Source: Candidatus Omnitrophota bacterium (lineage in GTDB: Bacteria > Omnitrophota > Gorgyraeia > Aquiviventales > Aquiviventaceae). From it: a DNA stretch of 48,402 bases. Both the position numbers and the translations under genes were made by a program. The stretch is taken from contig JACPAY010000007.1 in assembly GCA_016180575.1 (NCBI GenBank), positions 77,642 to 126,043 of the forward strand. The letters run 5' to 3'. This document shows positions 39,556 to 48,402 of the stretch, piece by piece; positions within the stretch are counted from its first letter, which is position 1, and every line of letters begins with the position of its first letter. The notes beneath the pieces are model-generated. The model saw only the letters and a program-made list of their open reading frames with translations, ran no database searches and was not told the origin of the DNA.

Positions 39556-40578
39556 TCACGCCCTCCGGCCGGCACCGGCCACCAGGTTCACGGGGGCGTT
39601 GCTCAAGAAGCCGGTGATGTTCTGCACGGTGGTCTCCAGGATCCGCTGGAGCGCCTCCCGGCTGTCAAAGGCGATGTGGGGCGTGATGACGACATTTTCC
39701 CGATGGAGCAGGATGTGGTTGCGCAGCGCCGTGGCGAGCTTCTCCTTCGGGAAATCCTTGGAGAGCAGCTGGCGCTCCTCCTTCACCAGCTCCTCGCCCT
39801 CCAGCACATCCAGCCCGGCGCCGCCCACGATGCCCTCGTCCAAGGCCCACACGAGCGCGTCAGTGTCGATGAGCCCGCCCCGCGCCGTGTTGATGAGCAG
39901 CGCCCCCCGCTTCATCAGGCGGAAGGCGGCGCGGTCCATCAGATGGTGGGTCGAGGGCAGGTGGGGCAGGTGGAGGCTGATGATGTCGGAGCGGCGCAGC
40001 AGCGCCTCCAGCGGCACGTACCGGAAATCCAGCACCTCGCTGAGGAAGACGTTCCGGCGCACGTCATGGACCAGGACCTCCATGCCGAACCCTTTGGCCA
40101 TCTTGATGACGTGCAGGCCGATGTGCCCGCCCCCGACCACGCCGAGCGTCTTCCCCTTGAGGTCAAAGCCCTGGAGCCCCTCGAGGGAGAAATCGCCCTT
40201 GATCGTCTTCACGTACGCCTTGTGGATGTTCCGGGAGAGGGCGAGGATCAGCGCGAAGGTGTGCTCGGCGACGGTGTTCTCCCCGTAGGAGGGGATGTTG
40301 GAAACCGCAATCCGGCGCTTCCGGCAGGCCGCGAGGTCAATGTGGTCGAATCCCGTGGAGCGGGTCGCGATGAAGCGCGCGCGGGGCAGGCGGCGCAGGA
40401 GCGAGGCCGTGAGCGTGGAGTAGATGAACACCGAGAGGATCTCGGCGTGAGCCGCGAGGCGCCGCGTCTCCTCCGTCAGCGGCTCGGCGACGAAGCGGAC
40501 GCTCAGGCGATGCGGCGACAGCGCCCGCGTGAGGTAGCGGCGCTCCCAGGGCGCCGTCTCAAAGAAGACCGCCCTCAT
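39556..40578 (-). CDS. D-2-hydroxyacid dehydrogenase (LdhA/FldH-like)
   Basis: GKTLGVVGGGHIGLHVIKMAKGFGMEVLVHD, INTARGGLIDTDAL, ITPHIAFDS. Confidence 0.9.
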   Translation of the reverse strand: MRAVFFETAPWERRYLTRALSPHRLSVRFVAEPLTEETRRLAAHAEILSVFIYSTLTASLLRRLPRARFIATRSTGFDHIDLAACRKRRIAVSNIPSYGENTVAEHTFALILALSRNIHKAYVKTIKGDFSLEGLQGFDLKGKTLGVVGGGHIGLHVIKMAKGFGMEVLVHDVRRNVFLSEVLDFRYVPLEALLRRSDIISLHLPHLPSTHHLMDRAAFRLMKRGALLINTARGGLIDTDALVWALDEGIVGGAGLDVLEGEELVKEERQLLSKDFPKEKLATALRNHILLHRENVVITPHIAFDSREALQRILETTVQNITGFLSNAPVNLVAGAGRRA

Positions 40579-41366
40579 CGATCCCGGAACTGCGGCTGGC
40601 GCTTTTCCAGGAACGCGGTGACCCCTTCCCGGCTGTCTTCCGATGCCGCGACCGCCCCGAAGGCCTCCGCCTCCCTGGCCAGCCCCTCCTCGAGCGGCGC
40701 CTCGAGGCCTTGCTCAATGGCCCGGAGCGCCTGCGTGAGGGCAACGGCCCCTTTCGACGCGAGCTTCCTCGCCAGGTCCTTGGCGGCCTTGAGGACCTGG
40801 TCCTGGGGGACGACCTGGTTCACCAACCCCAACCGCAGCGCCTCCTGCGCGGTGACTATGTCGCCGGTCAGGATCCATTCAGTGGCCTTGGCTCGCCCGA
40901 TGAGCCGGGGCAGCCGCTGGGTCCCGCCCCAGCCGGGGATGATGCCGAGGTTGATCTCCGGCTGCCCGAACCGCGCCCGGTCGCCGCTGATGCGCAGATG
41001 AGCCGCCATCGCCAGCTCAAGGCCCCCGCCCAGGCAGACCCCGTTGATGGCCGCGATGACCGGCTTCGACAGGCGCTGCACCTTCAGGAACACCGACTGG
41101 CCGAGGGCCGCCATCGCCTTGGCCGCCTCCGCCGAACCGAGCTGGGACACCTCCTTGATGTCCGCCCCGGCCACGAACGCCAGCGACCCCCCGCCGGTCA
41201 GGACGACCACCTTCACCGTCGGCTCCGCCTGCAGCGCATCGGCCGCCTGTCCCAGCTCCTCAAGCGTCTTCCGATCGAGCGCATTGACCGGCCGGTGGTC
41301 GATGGTGACCACCGCGATGCGGTCCTCCACGGCGATCTTCACATGCTCTCCCGACGTCAATGCCAT
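40575..41366 (-). CDS. Enoyl-CoA hydratase
   Basis: FVAGADIKEV, AINGVCLGGGLELAMAAHLRI, FGQPEINLGIIPGWGGTQRLPRLIG. Confidence 0.95.
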   Translation of the reverse strand: MALTSGEHVKIAVEDRIAVVTIDHRPVNALDRKTLEELGQAADALQAEPTVKVVVLTGGGSLAFVAGADIKEVSQLGSAEAAKAMAALGQSVFLKVQRLSKPVIAAINGVCLGGGLELAMAAHLRISGDRARFGQPEINLGIIPGWGGTQRLPRLIGRAKATEWILTGDIVTAQEALRLGLVNQVVPQDQVLKAAKDLARKLASKGAVALTQALRAIEQGLEAPLEEGLAREAEAFGAVAASEDSREGVTAFLEKRQPQFRDR

Positions 41367-41376
41367 GGGGGCTCCT

Positions 41377-42603
41377 CTAGGATGCGGGGTGCTCAAAAAA
41401 TCCTTTCTTCGCTTTCCGTCCGAGATGGCCGGCCGCGACCTTCCGCTTCAGGAGGGGCGAGGGCCAGAAGCGCTCGCCGTGCGCCTTCGTGAACCGCTCC
41501 AATTCCGCGAGGACCGTGTCCAGCCCCACCTCATCCGCGTAGTGGAGGATCCCGCCTTTCGACTGGGGGAACCCGAGGCCCGCGATCACCGCGAGGTCCA
41601 CGTCGGCAGCGGTGCAGACATGCTCCTCGAGGCACCGGATCGCCTCGTTGACCATCGGCAGCACCAGGCGGTTCGCGGAGAACTCGCTCGGGGCCTTGCG
41701 CTGCCCGCGCAGCTCCTGCAGCACCGCCTCGAGCTCCGGATCCGGCTGCCCGGCCCGCTCCCCGTACAGGTAGAACCCCGCCCCCGATTTGACGCCGTAA
41801 CGTTTCAGCGCATAGAGGCGATCCCAGATGGGGGCGGGGTGCATCCGCGCGCCGTAGGCATCCAGCAGCACGTTGACCACCTCCCGGCAGACGTCAAAAC
41901 CGAGGCTGTCGACGAGCGTGAACGGCCCCATCGGAAACCCGAACTCCACCATCGCCTCGTCGATCTGCCGGGGGGCCGCCGCGCCTTCCTGCGCGCAGAA
42001 CGCCGCCTCGTTCAGGTAGGGCATCAGGATGCGGTTCACGAGGAAGCCGGGGCACTCGTTGACCCGCACCGGCAGCTTCCGGAGGCTCTCGGCGAAGGCG
42101 ATGATGTCCCCCGCGGTCTCCTCGGAGGTCTCCAGCCCTGGGATGACCTCGACGAGCTTCATGATGTGCGCCGGGTAGAAGAAGTGCATGCCGACGACTT
42201 TGTGCGGCCGCTTCGTCACGCCCCCCAGCGCGGAGATCGAGAGCGAGGAGGTGTTCGACGCCAGGACGGCCGACTCAGGCGTCGCGCCGTCCAGGTCCTG
42301 AAAGATCTGCCGCTTGAGATCCAGCCGCTCCGGGACCGCCTCGATCACGAGGTCCACGTCCTTGAACTCGTTGTAATCCGTCACGCCGGTGACCAGGGCC
42401 ATCTTCTTTTCCAGCTCGTCCTGCGTCATCTTGCCCCGGTCCACCCGCCGCTGGTAGATCTTCCGGATCACCGCGAGGCCCTGCTCGACCCTGGGCCGAT
42501 CCACGTCCTTGAGCAGGACCGGCACCCCGCTGAAGGTGATCGCCTGCGCGATCTCAGCGCCCATGGCCCCGGCCCCCACCACGGCGGTCTTGTAGATGTA
42601 CAT
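41377..42603 (-). CDS. 3-Hydroxyacyl-CoA dehydrogenase
   Basis: VVGAGAMGAEIAQA, ASNTSSLSI, GMHFFYPAHIMKLVEVI, GFLVNRILMPYLNEA. Confidence 0.95.
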   Translation of the reverse strand: MYIYKTAVVGAGAMGAEIAQAITFSGVPVLLKDVDRPRVEQGLAVIRKIYQRRVDRGKMTQDELEKKMALVTGVTDYNEFKDVDLVIEAVPERLDLKRQIFQDLDGATPESAVLASNTSSLSISALGGVTKRPHKVVGMHFFYPAHIMKLVEVIPGLETSEETAGDIIAFAESLRKLPVRVNECPGFLVNRILMPYLNEAAFCAQEGAAAPRQIDEAMVEFGFPMGPFTLVDSLGFDVCREVVNVLLDAYGARMHPAPIWDRLYALKRYGVKSGAGFYLYGERAGQPDPELEAVLQELRGQRKAPSEFSANRLVLPMVNEAIRCLEEHVCTAADVDLAVIAGLGFPQSKGGILHYADEVGLDTVLAELERFTKAHGERFWPSPLLKRKVAAGHLGRKAKKGFFEHPAS

Positions 42604-43796
42604 CAGACGCGCTCGAAGACCATGGCGGCGCCCTGCCCCCCGCCGACGCAGGCGGTCGCCACCCCCAGCGAGACCTGGCGGCGCTTCATCTCATGGAGCA
42701 GGGTGATGACGATCCGCGCGCCGCTCGCCCCCACCGGATGGCCGAGCGCGATCGCGCCGCCGTTGACGTTCGTGATGTCGCGGGAAAACCCCATCACCTT
42801 CTCGCACGCGAGGAAGGTCGCCGCGAACGCCTCGTTGAGCTCGAGGAGCTGGATGTCCTTGAGCGTGCAGCCGGCCTTCTTGAGCGCCGCCGGCACCGCC
42901 AGCGTCGGGCCCAGGCCCATGCGCTCCGGCTCCAACCCGGCGAACGCGTAGGCCCGCACCTTGGCGAGCGGCGTGTAGCCGAGCGCCTTGGCCTTCTCCG
43001 CGGACATCACGAGCACGACGGCCGCCCCATCCGCGTTGAAGCAGCTGTTCCCCGACGTGACCGAGCCCCCCTCCTTGAACACGGGCGGGTACTGGCTCAG
43101 GAGCTGCTCAGTCAATCCGGGGTTGATTCCCTCATCCTGGGTGAACGGCTCCGGCGGCAGGTCGCGGCCCATGGCCCGCTTCGGGACCATCACCGCCGCC
43201 AGCTCATCCTTGAACCGCTGCTCGCGGGTGGCGCGGAACGCGCGCTGATGCGAGAGGAGCGCGAACCGGTCTTGCTCCGCGCGGCTGATCGCAAACTCCG
43301 CCACGAGGTTCTCGGCAGTCTGACCCATGATCTGGCCGCACACCGGGTCGGTGAGCCCCTCCCAGATGGAGTCGATCATCTCGGCATGGCGCAACCGCTT
43401 GCCCCACCGGAGGTCCCGGCTGACATAGGGGGCGGCGCTCATGCACTCCGCCCCCCCGGCGAGCTGCACGTCGCGGTCGCCGCAGCGGATGTTCTGGCAC
43501 GCGCTGGCGATCGCCTGCAGGCCGGAGGCGCAGTTGCGCTGGACGGTGAACGCGGGCACCGGATTCGGGATCCCGGCCCGGAGCGCGATGACCCGGGCGA
43601 TGTTCGGCGCGTCGGATGCCTGCCCGACGCACCCGAAGATGACCTCCTCGACGTCCGCCGGCTTGAGGTTCGTGCGCGACAGGAGCGCGCGGACCACCGT
43701 CTCACCCAACGTTTGGGCGGTCAAGGACTTGAGGGCGCCGCCGAAGACCCCTTGGGGAGTGCGGACCCCGTCGACGATCACAATGTCATGCGCCAT
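42603..43796 (-). CDS. Acetyl-CoA C-acyltransferase (thiolase)
   Basis: VQRNCASGLQAIASA, NVNGGAIALGHPVGASGARI, ATACVGGGQGAAMVFE. Confidence 0.95.
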   Translation of the reverse strand: MAHDIVIVDGVRTPQGVFGGALKSLTAQTLGETVVRALLSRTNLKPADVEEVIFGCVGQASDAPNIARVIALRAGIPNPVPAFTVQRNCASGLQAIASACQNIRCGDRDVQLAGGAECMSAAPYVSRDLRWGKRLRHAEMIDSIWEGLTDPVCGQIMGQTAENLVAEFAISRAEQDRFALLSHQRAFRATREQRFKDELAAVMVPKRAMGRDLPPEPFTQDEGINPGLTEQLLSQYPPVFKEGGSVTSGNSCFNADGAAVVLVMSAEKAKALGYTPLAKVRAYAFAGLEPERMGLGPTLAVPAALKKAGCTLKDIQLLELNEAFAATFLACEKVMGFSRDITNVNGGAIALGHPVGASGARIVITLLHEMKRRQVSLGVATACVGGGQGAAMVFERV

Positions 43797-43832
43797 GCGC
43801 TCTCCTCGTGCTCTTGATCGTCATCTCCCACC

Positions 43833-43861
43833 ATCGTACTGGCCGTGTCAGGGGTTGTCAA
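43833..43861 (-). promoter_or_regulatory. Candidate promoter TTGACA-N17-TACGAT for the beta-oxidation operon
   Basis: Minus strand: TTGACA 43861-43856, TACGAT 43838-43833. Confidence 0.65.
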
Positions 43862-46022
43862 CGTCCCGCATCCCCGCAATTCGCTTCAGCTCAGCGAGAT
43901 AGCGCAACGCCTCTTCCTCGCCGCGCCGGATGAACGGCTCAGGGTTGAAGAACTCCAGCCAATGGGAGCCGGGCACGGTCGGCCGGAGGGTCAGGTCCGC
44001 CTCGCGGCACGCCACGTCCGCGATCTGATGCTCCATGGACTGCATCGAGCGCATGATGACGTCGAAGACCAGCGGCGACACCGACCGCACCAGCTCCTGG
44101 CGAATCCGGTAGAGGAGCCGGACGGGCAGGGGCCGCGACGCCAGCTGGGCATCCCGCTCCAGGCGCCGGCGCTGGACGATCTGCCGGTGCGCGGCCAGCT
44201 CCTGCGTGGTCGGGAAGACGTTGACCGCGATGACGTGGTGCGCCCCGGCCTGTTTGAGGACGCTCACCGGGATGGGGTTCACCACCCCGCCATCCAGGCA
44301 GATCTTGCCCTTCAGGCGCACCGGCTTGAAGATGCCCGGGATCGAGACCGATGCCCGCACCGCTTCCGCCAGCGGCCCGGACTCGAAGATGACCTCCTCG
44401 CGCGCCATCGGATTGGCGGCCACAATCTTGAGCGGCAGCCACGTGTCCTCGAACGTCTTGCCCGCAAAATCCTGCGTCAGCTTCGCCATCAGCCGCGCCC
44501 CCTGGATCGGGCCCCCGGAGAGCGGCCCCAGGAGGACGCCGAACGCGACGCTGACCATGAACCCGAAGAGCAGCCCGGTCCAGAACCCGCCAAGCCACCC
44601 GACGCCGAGGCCCGCCAGCGCCCCGAGCACCACGCTGAAGAGGGGAATCCCCAGGTCCAGGATGAAGAGCCGCCGGATGCTCCAGGGGCTTTTGAACTCC
44701 AGCGCCAAGCGCTCCAGATCCGCCGCGGAGCGGCCCGACGCCCACAGGCCGGCGATCAAGGCGCCGATGCTGGTGCCGGCTACCATGTCCACGGGAATCC
44801 GCTCCCGCTCGATAACCTTCAGGACGCCGATGTGCGCCAGGCCCAGCGCCGCCCCGGACCCGAGCGCCAGGCCCACGAGCGACCCGGCCAGCTCCCGGGC
44901 GATGCGCCGGATCGTCAGCGCGTACGGGGAGCTGCGGCTGCTCAGCAGATGCGCCAGCTCCGCCGGGGTGAACGACTTCTTGGCGGCGCTGACGTGGGGC
45001 AGCGTGAAGGCGAGCGGCTCCTCGAGCTGCTGCACGATGTCCTCCAGGCTGAGCCGCCATTCCCCCGGCCCGGCCAGCATGGTGAGCACCACCTTCAGCC
45101 GCTGCTCGGCCGAGCCGACCGCCGCCCGGACCTGCTTGATGAGGGCGTTGGTGCGGACCACGTGCTCCCGCTGCGGCCCCAGGAGCAGGTAGATGAGGTC
45201 GGACTGCGTCAAGGCCTTGAGGACCGCAGGATCGAGCCGCACGGGGAGGTCGATCAGCACGTACTGAAACCGATTGGTCAGGAAGCTGAGCAGCGGAGCG
45301 ATGGCCTGCTCCCCGCTGGGCGTCGTGAGGAGCTCGCCCGCCGAGACGACGCGGAACCCCAGCGGATGCGTGATGACCGCGGTCTCGAACGCCTCTTCGA
45401 TGGGAACCGTGAGCAGCAGGTCGGGCGTGAGGGAGGGCGTCGTCCCGCTGCAATCCACCACCACCACATCGCGCCCCGTCTCCCGGCCCAGGGTGGCGGC
45501 CAAGGCGGTCGTGAACGCAGTGCGGCCCACCCCCCGCTCGGCGCTGCAGACCGCCGCGATCATCGCCTCCGTGAACTCCCGTCCCCGGTTCCTCGCCCGC
45601 AGCCGCTTCGAGAGCAGCCGGCTGAGATAGAGCACGAGCGACGGGACGCGGTTGATGACGGTGTCGAACTCCCGCTTCTCCAGCTGGAGGACGAGCGTGT
45701 CGTTGATCGCCTGCACGTGCGCCGAATGGGACTCGCCGGTCAGCAGCGAGATCTCCCCGAAGGAGTCCCCGTTATGGAACACCGCTAGCGTCTTCTCCGG
45801 CCCATCGGCCTGCGTGAAGACGCGGAGCCTTCCTGAGCTGATGATGTAGAAGGCCTCCGCCGCCTCGCCCTCGCGGTAGACGAACTCCCCCTTCTTGTAC
45901 TCGACCAGCCGGGTGCGGTCGGCGATGAAGTGCAGCTGCTCCTCGGTGCAGGACGCGAAGACCGGCACCCGCTTGAGGATGAGGACCTTGTCCTGCGGGC
46001 GGGGCGATTCGAACGCGGTCAT
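43848..46022 (-). CDS. Cyclic-nucleotide-binding / MinD-like / patatin-like phospholipase
   Basis: CNMP domain FVYREGEAAEAFYIISSGRLRVF...GDSFGEISLLTGE; patatin GSGAALGLAHIGVLKVIE, GTSIGALIAGLWA, DGGVVNPIP. Confidence 0.88.
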   Translation of the reverse strand: MTAFESPRPQDKVLILKRVPVFASCTEEQLHFIADRTRLVEYKKGEFVYREGEAAEAFYIISSGRLRVFTQADGPEKTLAVFHNGDSFGEISLLTGESHSAHVQAINDTLVLQLEKREFDTVINRVPSLVLYLSRLLSKRLRARNRGREFTEAMIAAVCSAERGVGRTAFTTALAATLGRETGRDVVVVDCSGTTPSLTPDLLLTVPIEEAFETAVITHPLGFRVVSAGELLTTPSGEQAIAPLLSFLTNRFQYVLIDLPVRLDPAVLKALTQSDLIYLLLGPQREHVVRTNALIKQVRAAVGSAEQRLKVVLTMLAGPGEWRLSLEDIVQQLEEPLAFTLPHVSAAKKSFTPAELAHLLSSRSSPYALTIRRIARELAGSLVGLALGSGAALGLAHIGVLKVIERERIPVDMVAGTSIGALIAGLWASGRSAADLERLALEFKSPWSIRRLFILDLGIPLFSVVLGALAGLGVGWLGGFWTGLLFGFMVSVAFGVLLGPLSGGPIQGARLMAKLTQDFAGKTFEDTWLPLKIVAANPMAREEVIFESGPLAEAVRASVSIPGIFKPVRLKGKICLDGGVVNPIPVSVLKQAGAHHVIAVNVFPTTQELAAHRQIVQRRRLERDAQLASRPLPVRLLYRIRQELVRSVSPLVFDVIMRSMQSMEHQIADVACREADLTLRPTVPGSHWLEFFNPEPFIRRGEEEALRYLAELKRIAGMRDVDNP

Positions 46023-46747
46023 CCCCTGCCTCCGAGCCCGCGGCGGATCCGCCGGGGGTCGTTGGTGAAGAGCCCGTCAACGCCCCGGCGGGCGAGGCGC
46101 CGCGCCCGCGCGGGCTCATCGACGGTCCAGGCGTGGACCCGCAGACCGGCCGCATGCGCCCGGGTGATCCGCGCCGCGGTGGCCAGCGTGTGCAGCGGAT
46201 GCCAGGCGGCGCAGCGCAATTGGATGGCTTGGCGAAGCGACCGGTCCGGCTCCTCGCGGCAGAGCAAGGCGAGCGCGACGCGCTGCGAGCGCAGCGGGCG
46301 CAGAAGCGCGGGATCGAAGGAGGAGCAGAGGACCCGGCGGCCGGCGCGCGCGCGGCGGATGACGCGCACCAGGCGGCGCAGGAGCGCGGCTCGGCGAGTG
46401 GTGCGTTTCAACTCGAGGTTGATACGCAGACGAGCCGGCGCCAGGCGCAGCGCCTGGGACACCAGCAGGATGCGCTCGCCCGCGAACCGCGGATGGAACC
46501 ACGAGCCGGCGTCCAGCCGCGCCAGCGCCCGGAAGCGGGCCTCACGCACGCGGCCCGCGCCGTTGGTCGTGCGCTCGAGGCGCTCGTCGTGAAACACCAC
46601 CAGGCGGCCGTCCCGCGTCATCTGGACATCCAGCTCCACCATGCGCGCCCCGGCCCGCGCAGCCTCGCGGATGGCGGCGCGCGTGCCTTCCGGGGCGACA
46701 GCCGAGGCGCCGCGATGGGCGATGATGAGGATCCGGCGCCGGCTCAT
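46019..46747 (-). CDS. Glycerophosphodiester phosphodiesterase
   Basis: IAHRGASAVAPEGTRAAIREA, ELDVQMTRDGRLVVFHDERLERTTNG. Confidence 0.92.
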   Translation of the reverse strand: MSRRRILIIAHRGASAVAPEGTRAAIREAARAGARMVELDVQMTRDGRLVVFHDERLERTTNGAGRVREARFRALARLDAGSWFHPRFAGERILLVSQALRLAPARLRINLELKRTTRRAALLRRLVRVIRRARAGRRVLCSSFDPALLRPLRSQRVALALLCREEPDRSLRQAIQLRCAAWHPLHTLATAARITRAHAAGLRVHAWTVDEPARARRLARRGVDGLFTNDPRRIRRGLGGRG

Positions 46748-47544
46748 GAGCTCGTCCGCCGCAGCGTCACCGCATCGCCCCGCCTGGCGCCCAGCAGGCG
46801 CGCGGCCGAGCCGTTGCGCACCGCCAGTTCCATCAGCCCCAGCGCCCCGGCCACCGCCACCAATTGGCGCGGGCCGCCCTCGGCATACGATGATACCACA
46901 GGCGCGGTTCGATGACGGCACGCAAGCCGCGCGGACCGGGCCGCCGAGCCGGCCGGCAGCCACCGCTGGGCCTTGAGATTGGTGATCAGGTTGCCGAAGG
47001 CGTCGATGTGGATGACCCGGCCCGCCACGATCCGTCCCCGCTGCACGACAGGCGGCAAGGCCAGCGGTGTGGCGCGGTGCGGGGGGCCGAGGCGGCGCAG
47101 CGCGCCGCCCCGCGCGAGATACGCGGCGACCGGCGCCATGATGTCCCGTCCATGGAACGTCCGTCCGATCTCCGGCAGCCAGTAGCGGGGCTTCGTCAAC
47201 CGGACGACGCGGCGGCGGTTCGCCCGCGCGAGGGCGAGCCCCAACAGGCCGTTATCCGGACCCACGAGGAAGCGGCCGTCCGCCTGCGCGGCGAGCACGG
47301 CGCGGCCGGTCCCCACCCCGGGGTCCACCACCGCCACGACGACCGTGCCCGGGGGAAGCCACGGGAGCGCCGCCGCCAGGGTGAACGCGCCGGCCACCAC
47401 GTCCTGCGGCGGAATCTCGTGCGTGATGTCCACGAACCGGACGCGGGGCGCCCGGGAGGCGATCACCCCCTTGACGGCGGCGACGTACCAGTCCCGCGTC
47501 CCGAAATCGGTGAGCAGCGCGACGAGTCCCGGGCCCGCGGTCAT
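46744..47544 (-). CDS. SAM hydroxide adenosyltransferase (DUF62 family)
   Basis: LLTDFGTRDWYVAAVKGVI, VVDPGVGT, GPDNGLL, TFHGRDIMAPVAA, HIDAFGNLITN. Confidence 0.92.
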   Translation of the reverse strand: MTAGPGLVALLTDFGTRDWYVAAVKGVIASRAPRVRFVDITHEIPPQDVVAGAFTLAAALPWLPPGTVVVAVVDPGVGTGRAVLAAQADGRFLVGPDNGLLGLALARANRRRVVRLTKPRYWLPEIGRTFHGRDIMAPVAAYLARGGALRRLGPPHRATPLALPPVVQRGRIVAGRVIHIDAFGNLITNLKAQRWLPAGSAARSARLACRHRTAPVVSSYAEGGPRQLVAVAGALGLMELAVRNGSAARLLGARRGDAVTLRRTSS

Positions 47545-48395
47545 CGCAGCGTCCGATCGAAGAACTCGGCGACCCGCCGGCCGTATTCCTCCGGGTGGCG
47601 GGCGAACATGCCGACGTGCACGACGTGGGGCTCGAACCAGCGCTCTTTCGGTCCGGCCCACCGCTGGAAGAACTCGCGTCCCAACAGGGGCACCACCCGC
47701 CGGTCTTCCCCGCCCTGGATCGCCAGGAGCGGCTGGCCAAGCCGCGGGGCGAGGGCCGCCGGATCCCGGGGAGCCAATCGGGCGCGGAGGACGGTCTGCG
47801 CGCCCCACCAGGTCAGCCAGGCCCACGGGACAGCGGGCAGGCGGTACTGGCGCCGGATCGACCGCTGCACGACGGGAAACAGCCGGGAGTAGACGGAGTC
47901 CACCACGACGGCCCGGACGTCAGGATCGCGGGCGGCCACCTGGCAGGCGACCGCGCCCCCCATCGAGAACCCGAGCACCCCGACGGGGAGCGGGGTCCCC
48001 TCGCGCCCGCGCGCCCACGCCAGCGCCTGCAGCGCATCGTCCGTTTCCCGCACGCCGAGCGTGCAGGGGCCCGGCCGCTCGCCGTGGCCCCGCAGCTCAA
48101 CGAGGAGCACTTCGTAGCCCCGAGCGCGCAGGGCCTCGGCGACGTCCAGCACTTGGTTTCGGTTCGCGTAAAACCCGTGGCAGAGGAGCAGCCGGGCGCG
48201 CGGCGCGGGGCTGTCCAGCTGCCAGACCGTGAAGGGGACCCCGTCCCGAGCCGTGAGGGTGTGCGTCTTGAGGAGGGGCGGGCGGGCCGGCGGGGGGATG
48301 GCGCGCCGCTCAGGGTGCAGGAGCCGGCGAACCGAACCCGCGGTCCAGCTCACCAGCGTCAGCCCGACGGCGACGACAACGAGGAGGAGCCACAC
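47541..48395 (-). CDS. Alpha/beta hydrolase with N-terminal TM segment (paralogous in layout to 27339-28226)
   Basis: LLCHGFYANRNQVLD, ELRGHGERPG, GFSMGGAVACQVAA. Confidence 0.88.
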   Translation of the reverse strand: MWLLLVVVAVGLTLVSWTAGSVRRLLHPERRAIPPPARPPLLKTHTLTARDGVPFTVWQLDSPAPRARLLLCHGFYANRNQVLDVAEALRARGYEVLLVELRGHGERPGPCTLGVRETDDALQALAWARGREGTPLPVGVLGFSMGGAVACQVAARDPDVRAVVVDSVYSRLFPVVQRSIRRQYRLPAVPWAWLTWWGAQTVLRARLAPRDPAALAPRLGQPLLAIQGGEDRRVVPLLGREFFQRWAGPKERWFEPHVVHVGMFARHPEEYGRRVAEFFDRTLR

Positions 48396-48402
48396 GGGTT
48401 AA

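Overview
High-GC bacterial contig (uncultivated, Gram-negative-like; a lineage near Omnitrophota or another PVC-type group is possible but not provable from sequence alone). About 0-27.2 kb is mostly + strand and carries housekeeping genes: LOG-family protein, dnaE, HU, hisS, aspS, LysM lipoprotein, phoH, ybeY, recO, a cysteine-rich orphan, glyQ, glyS, ppdK, a primary-type sigma factor, tRNA-Arg(CCT), an outer-membrane beta-barrel, GH57, inositol-phosphate synthase, CPBP protease, HAD phosphatase, a TIGR04073-like protein and a DUF3108 protein. About 27.3-48.4 kb is - strand: hydrolases, a tRNA-binding protein, ferredoxin, YqeY, Nudix, Era, PolX, MFS transporter, TPR/peptidase, a fatty-acid-degradation operon, a CNMP/P-loop/patatin protein, GDPD and a DUF62 protein. 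No transposase, rRNA or CRISPR was seen. The strongest unusual signals are two families of inverted-repeat elements. (1) A palindromic family with a conserved stem (CCTGYCTGC...GCAGGCAGG / CCGCCTG..GTCCCG...CGGGAC..GGACAG..GGCGGG) and an exchangeable apex, found in dnaE, hisS, the hisS-aspS spacer, the phoH 5' end and the ppdK 5' end, always leaving the host frame open. (2) Hairpins built from 7-bp tandem repeats (GAGACAG-type and GTGACGT-type) at four co-directional gene junctions, where they supply protein termini and even a start/stop codon. Other points of interest: an AspRS apparently lacking the GAD insertion domain, an altered YbeY zinc motif, a STAB-SD-like leader on the porin mRNA, a duplicated Cx10C orphan protein, and a phospholipid/fatty-acid scavenging locus.
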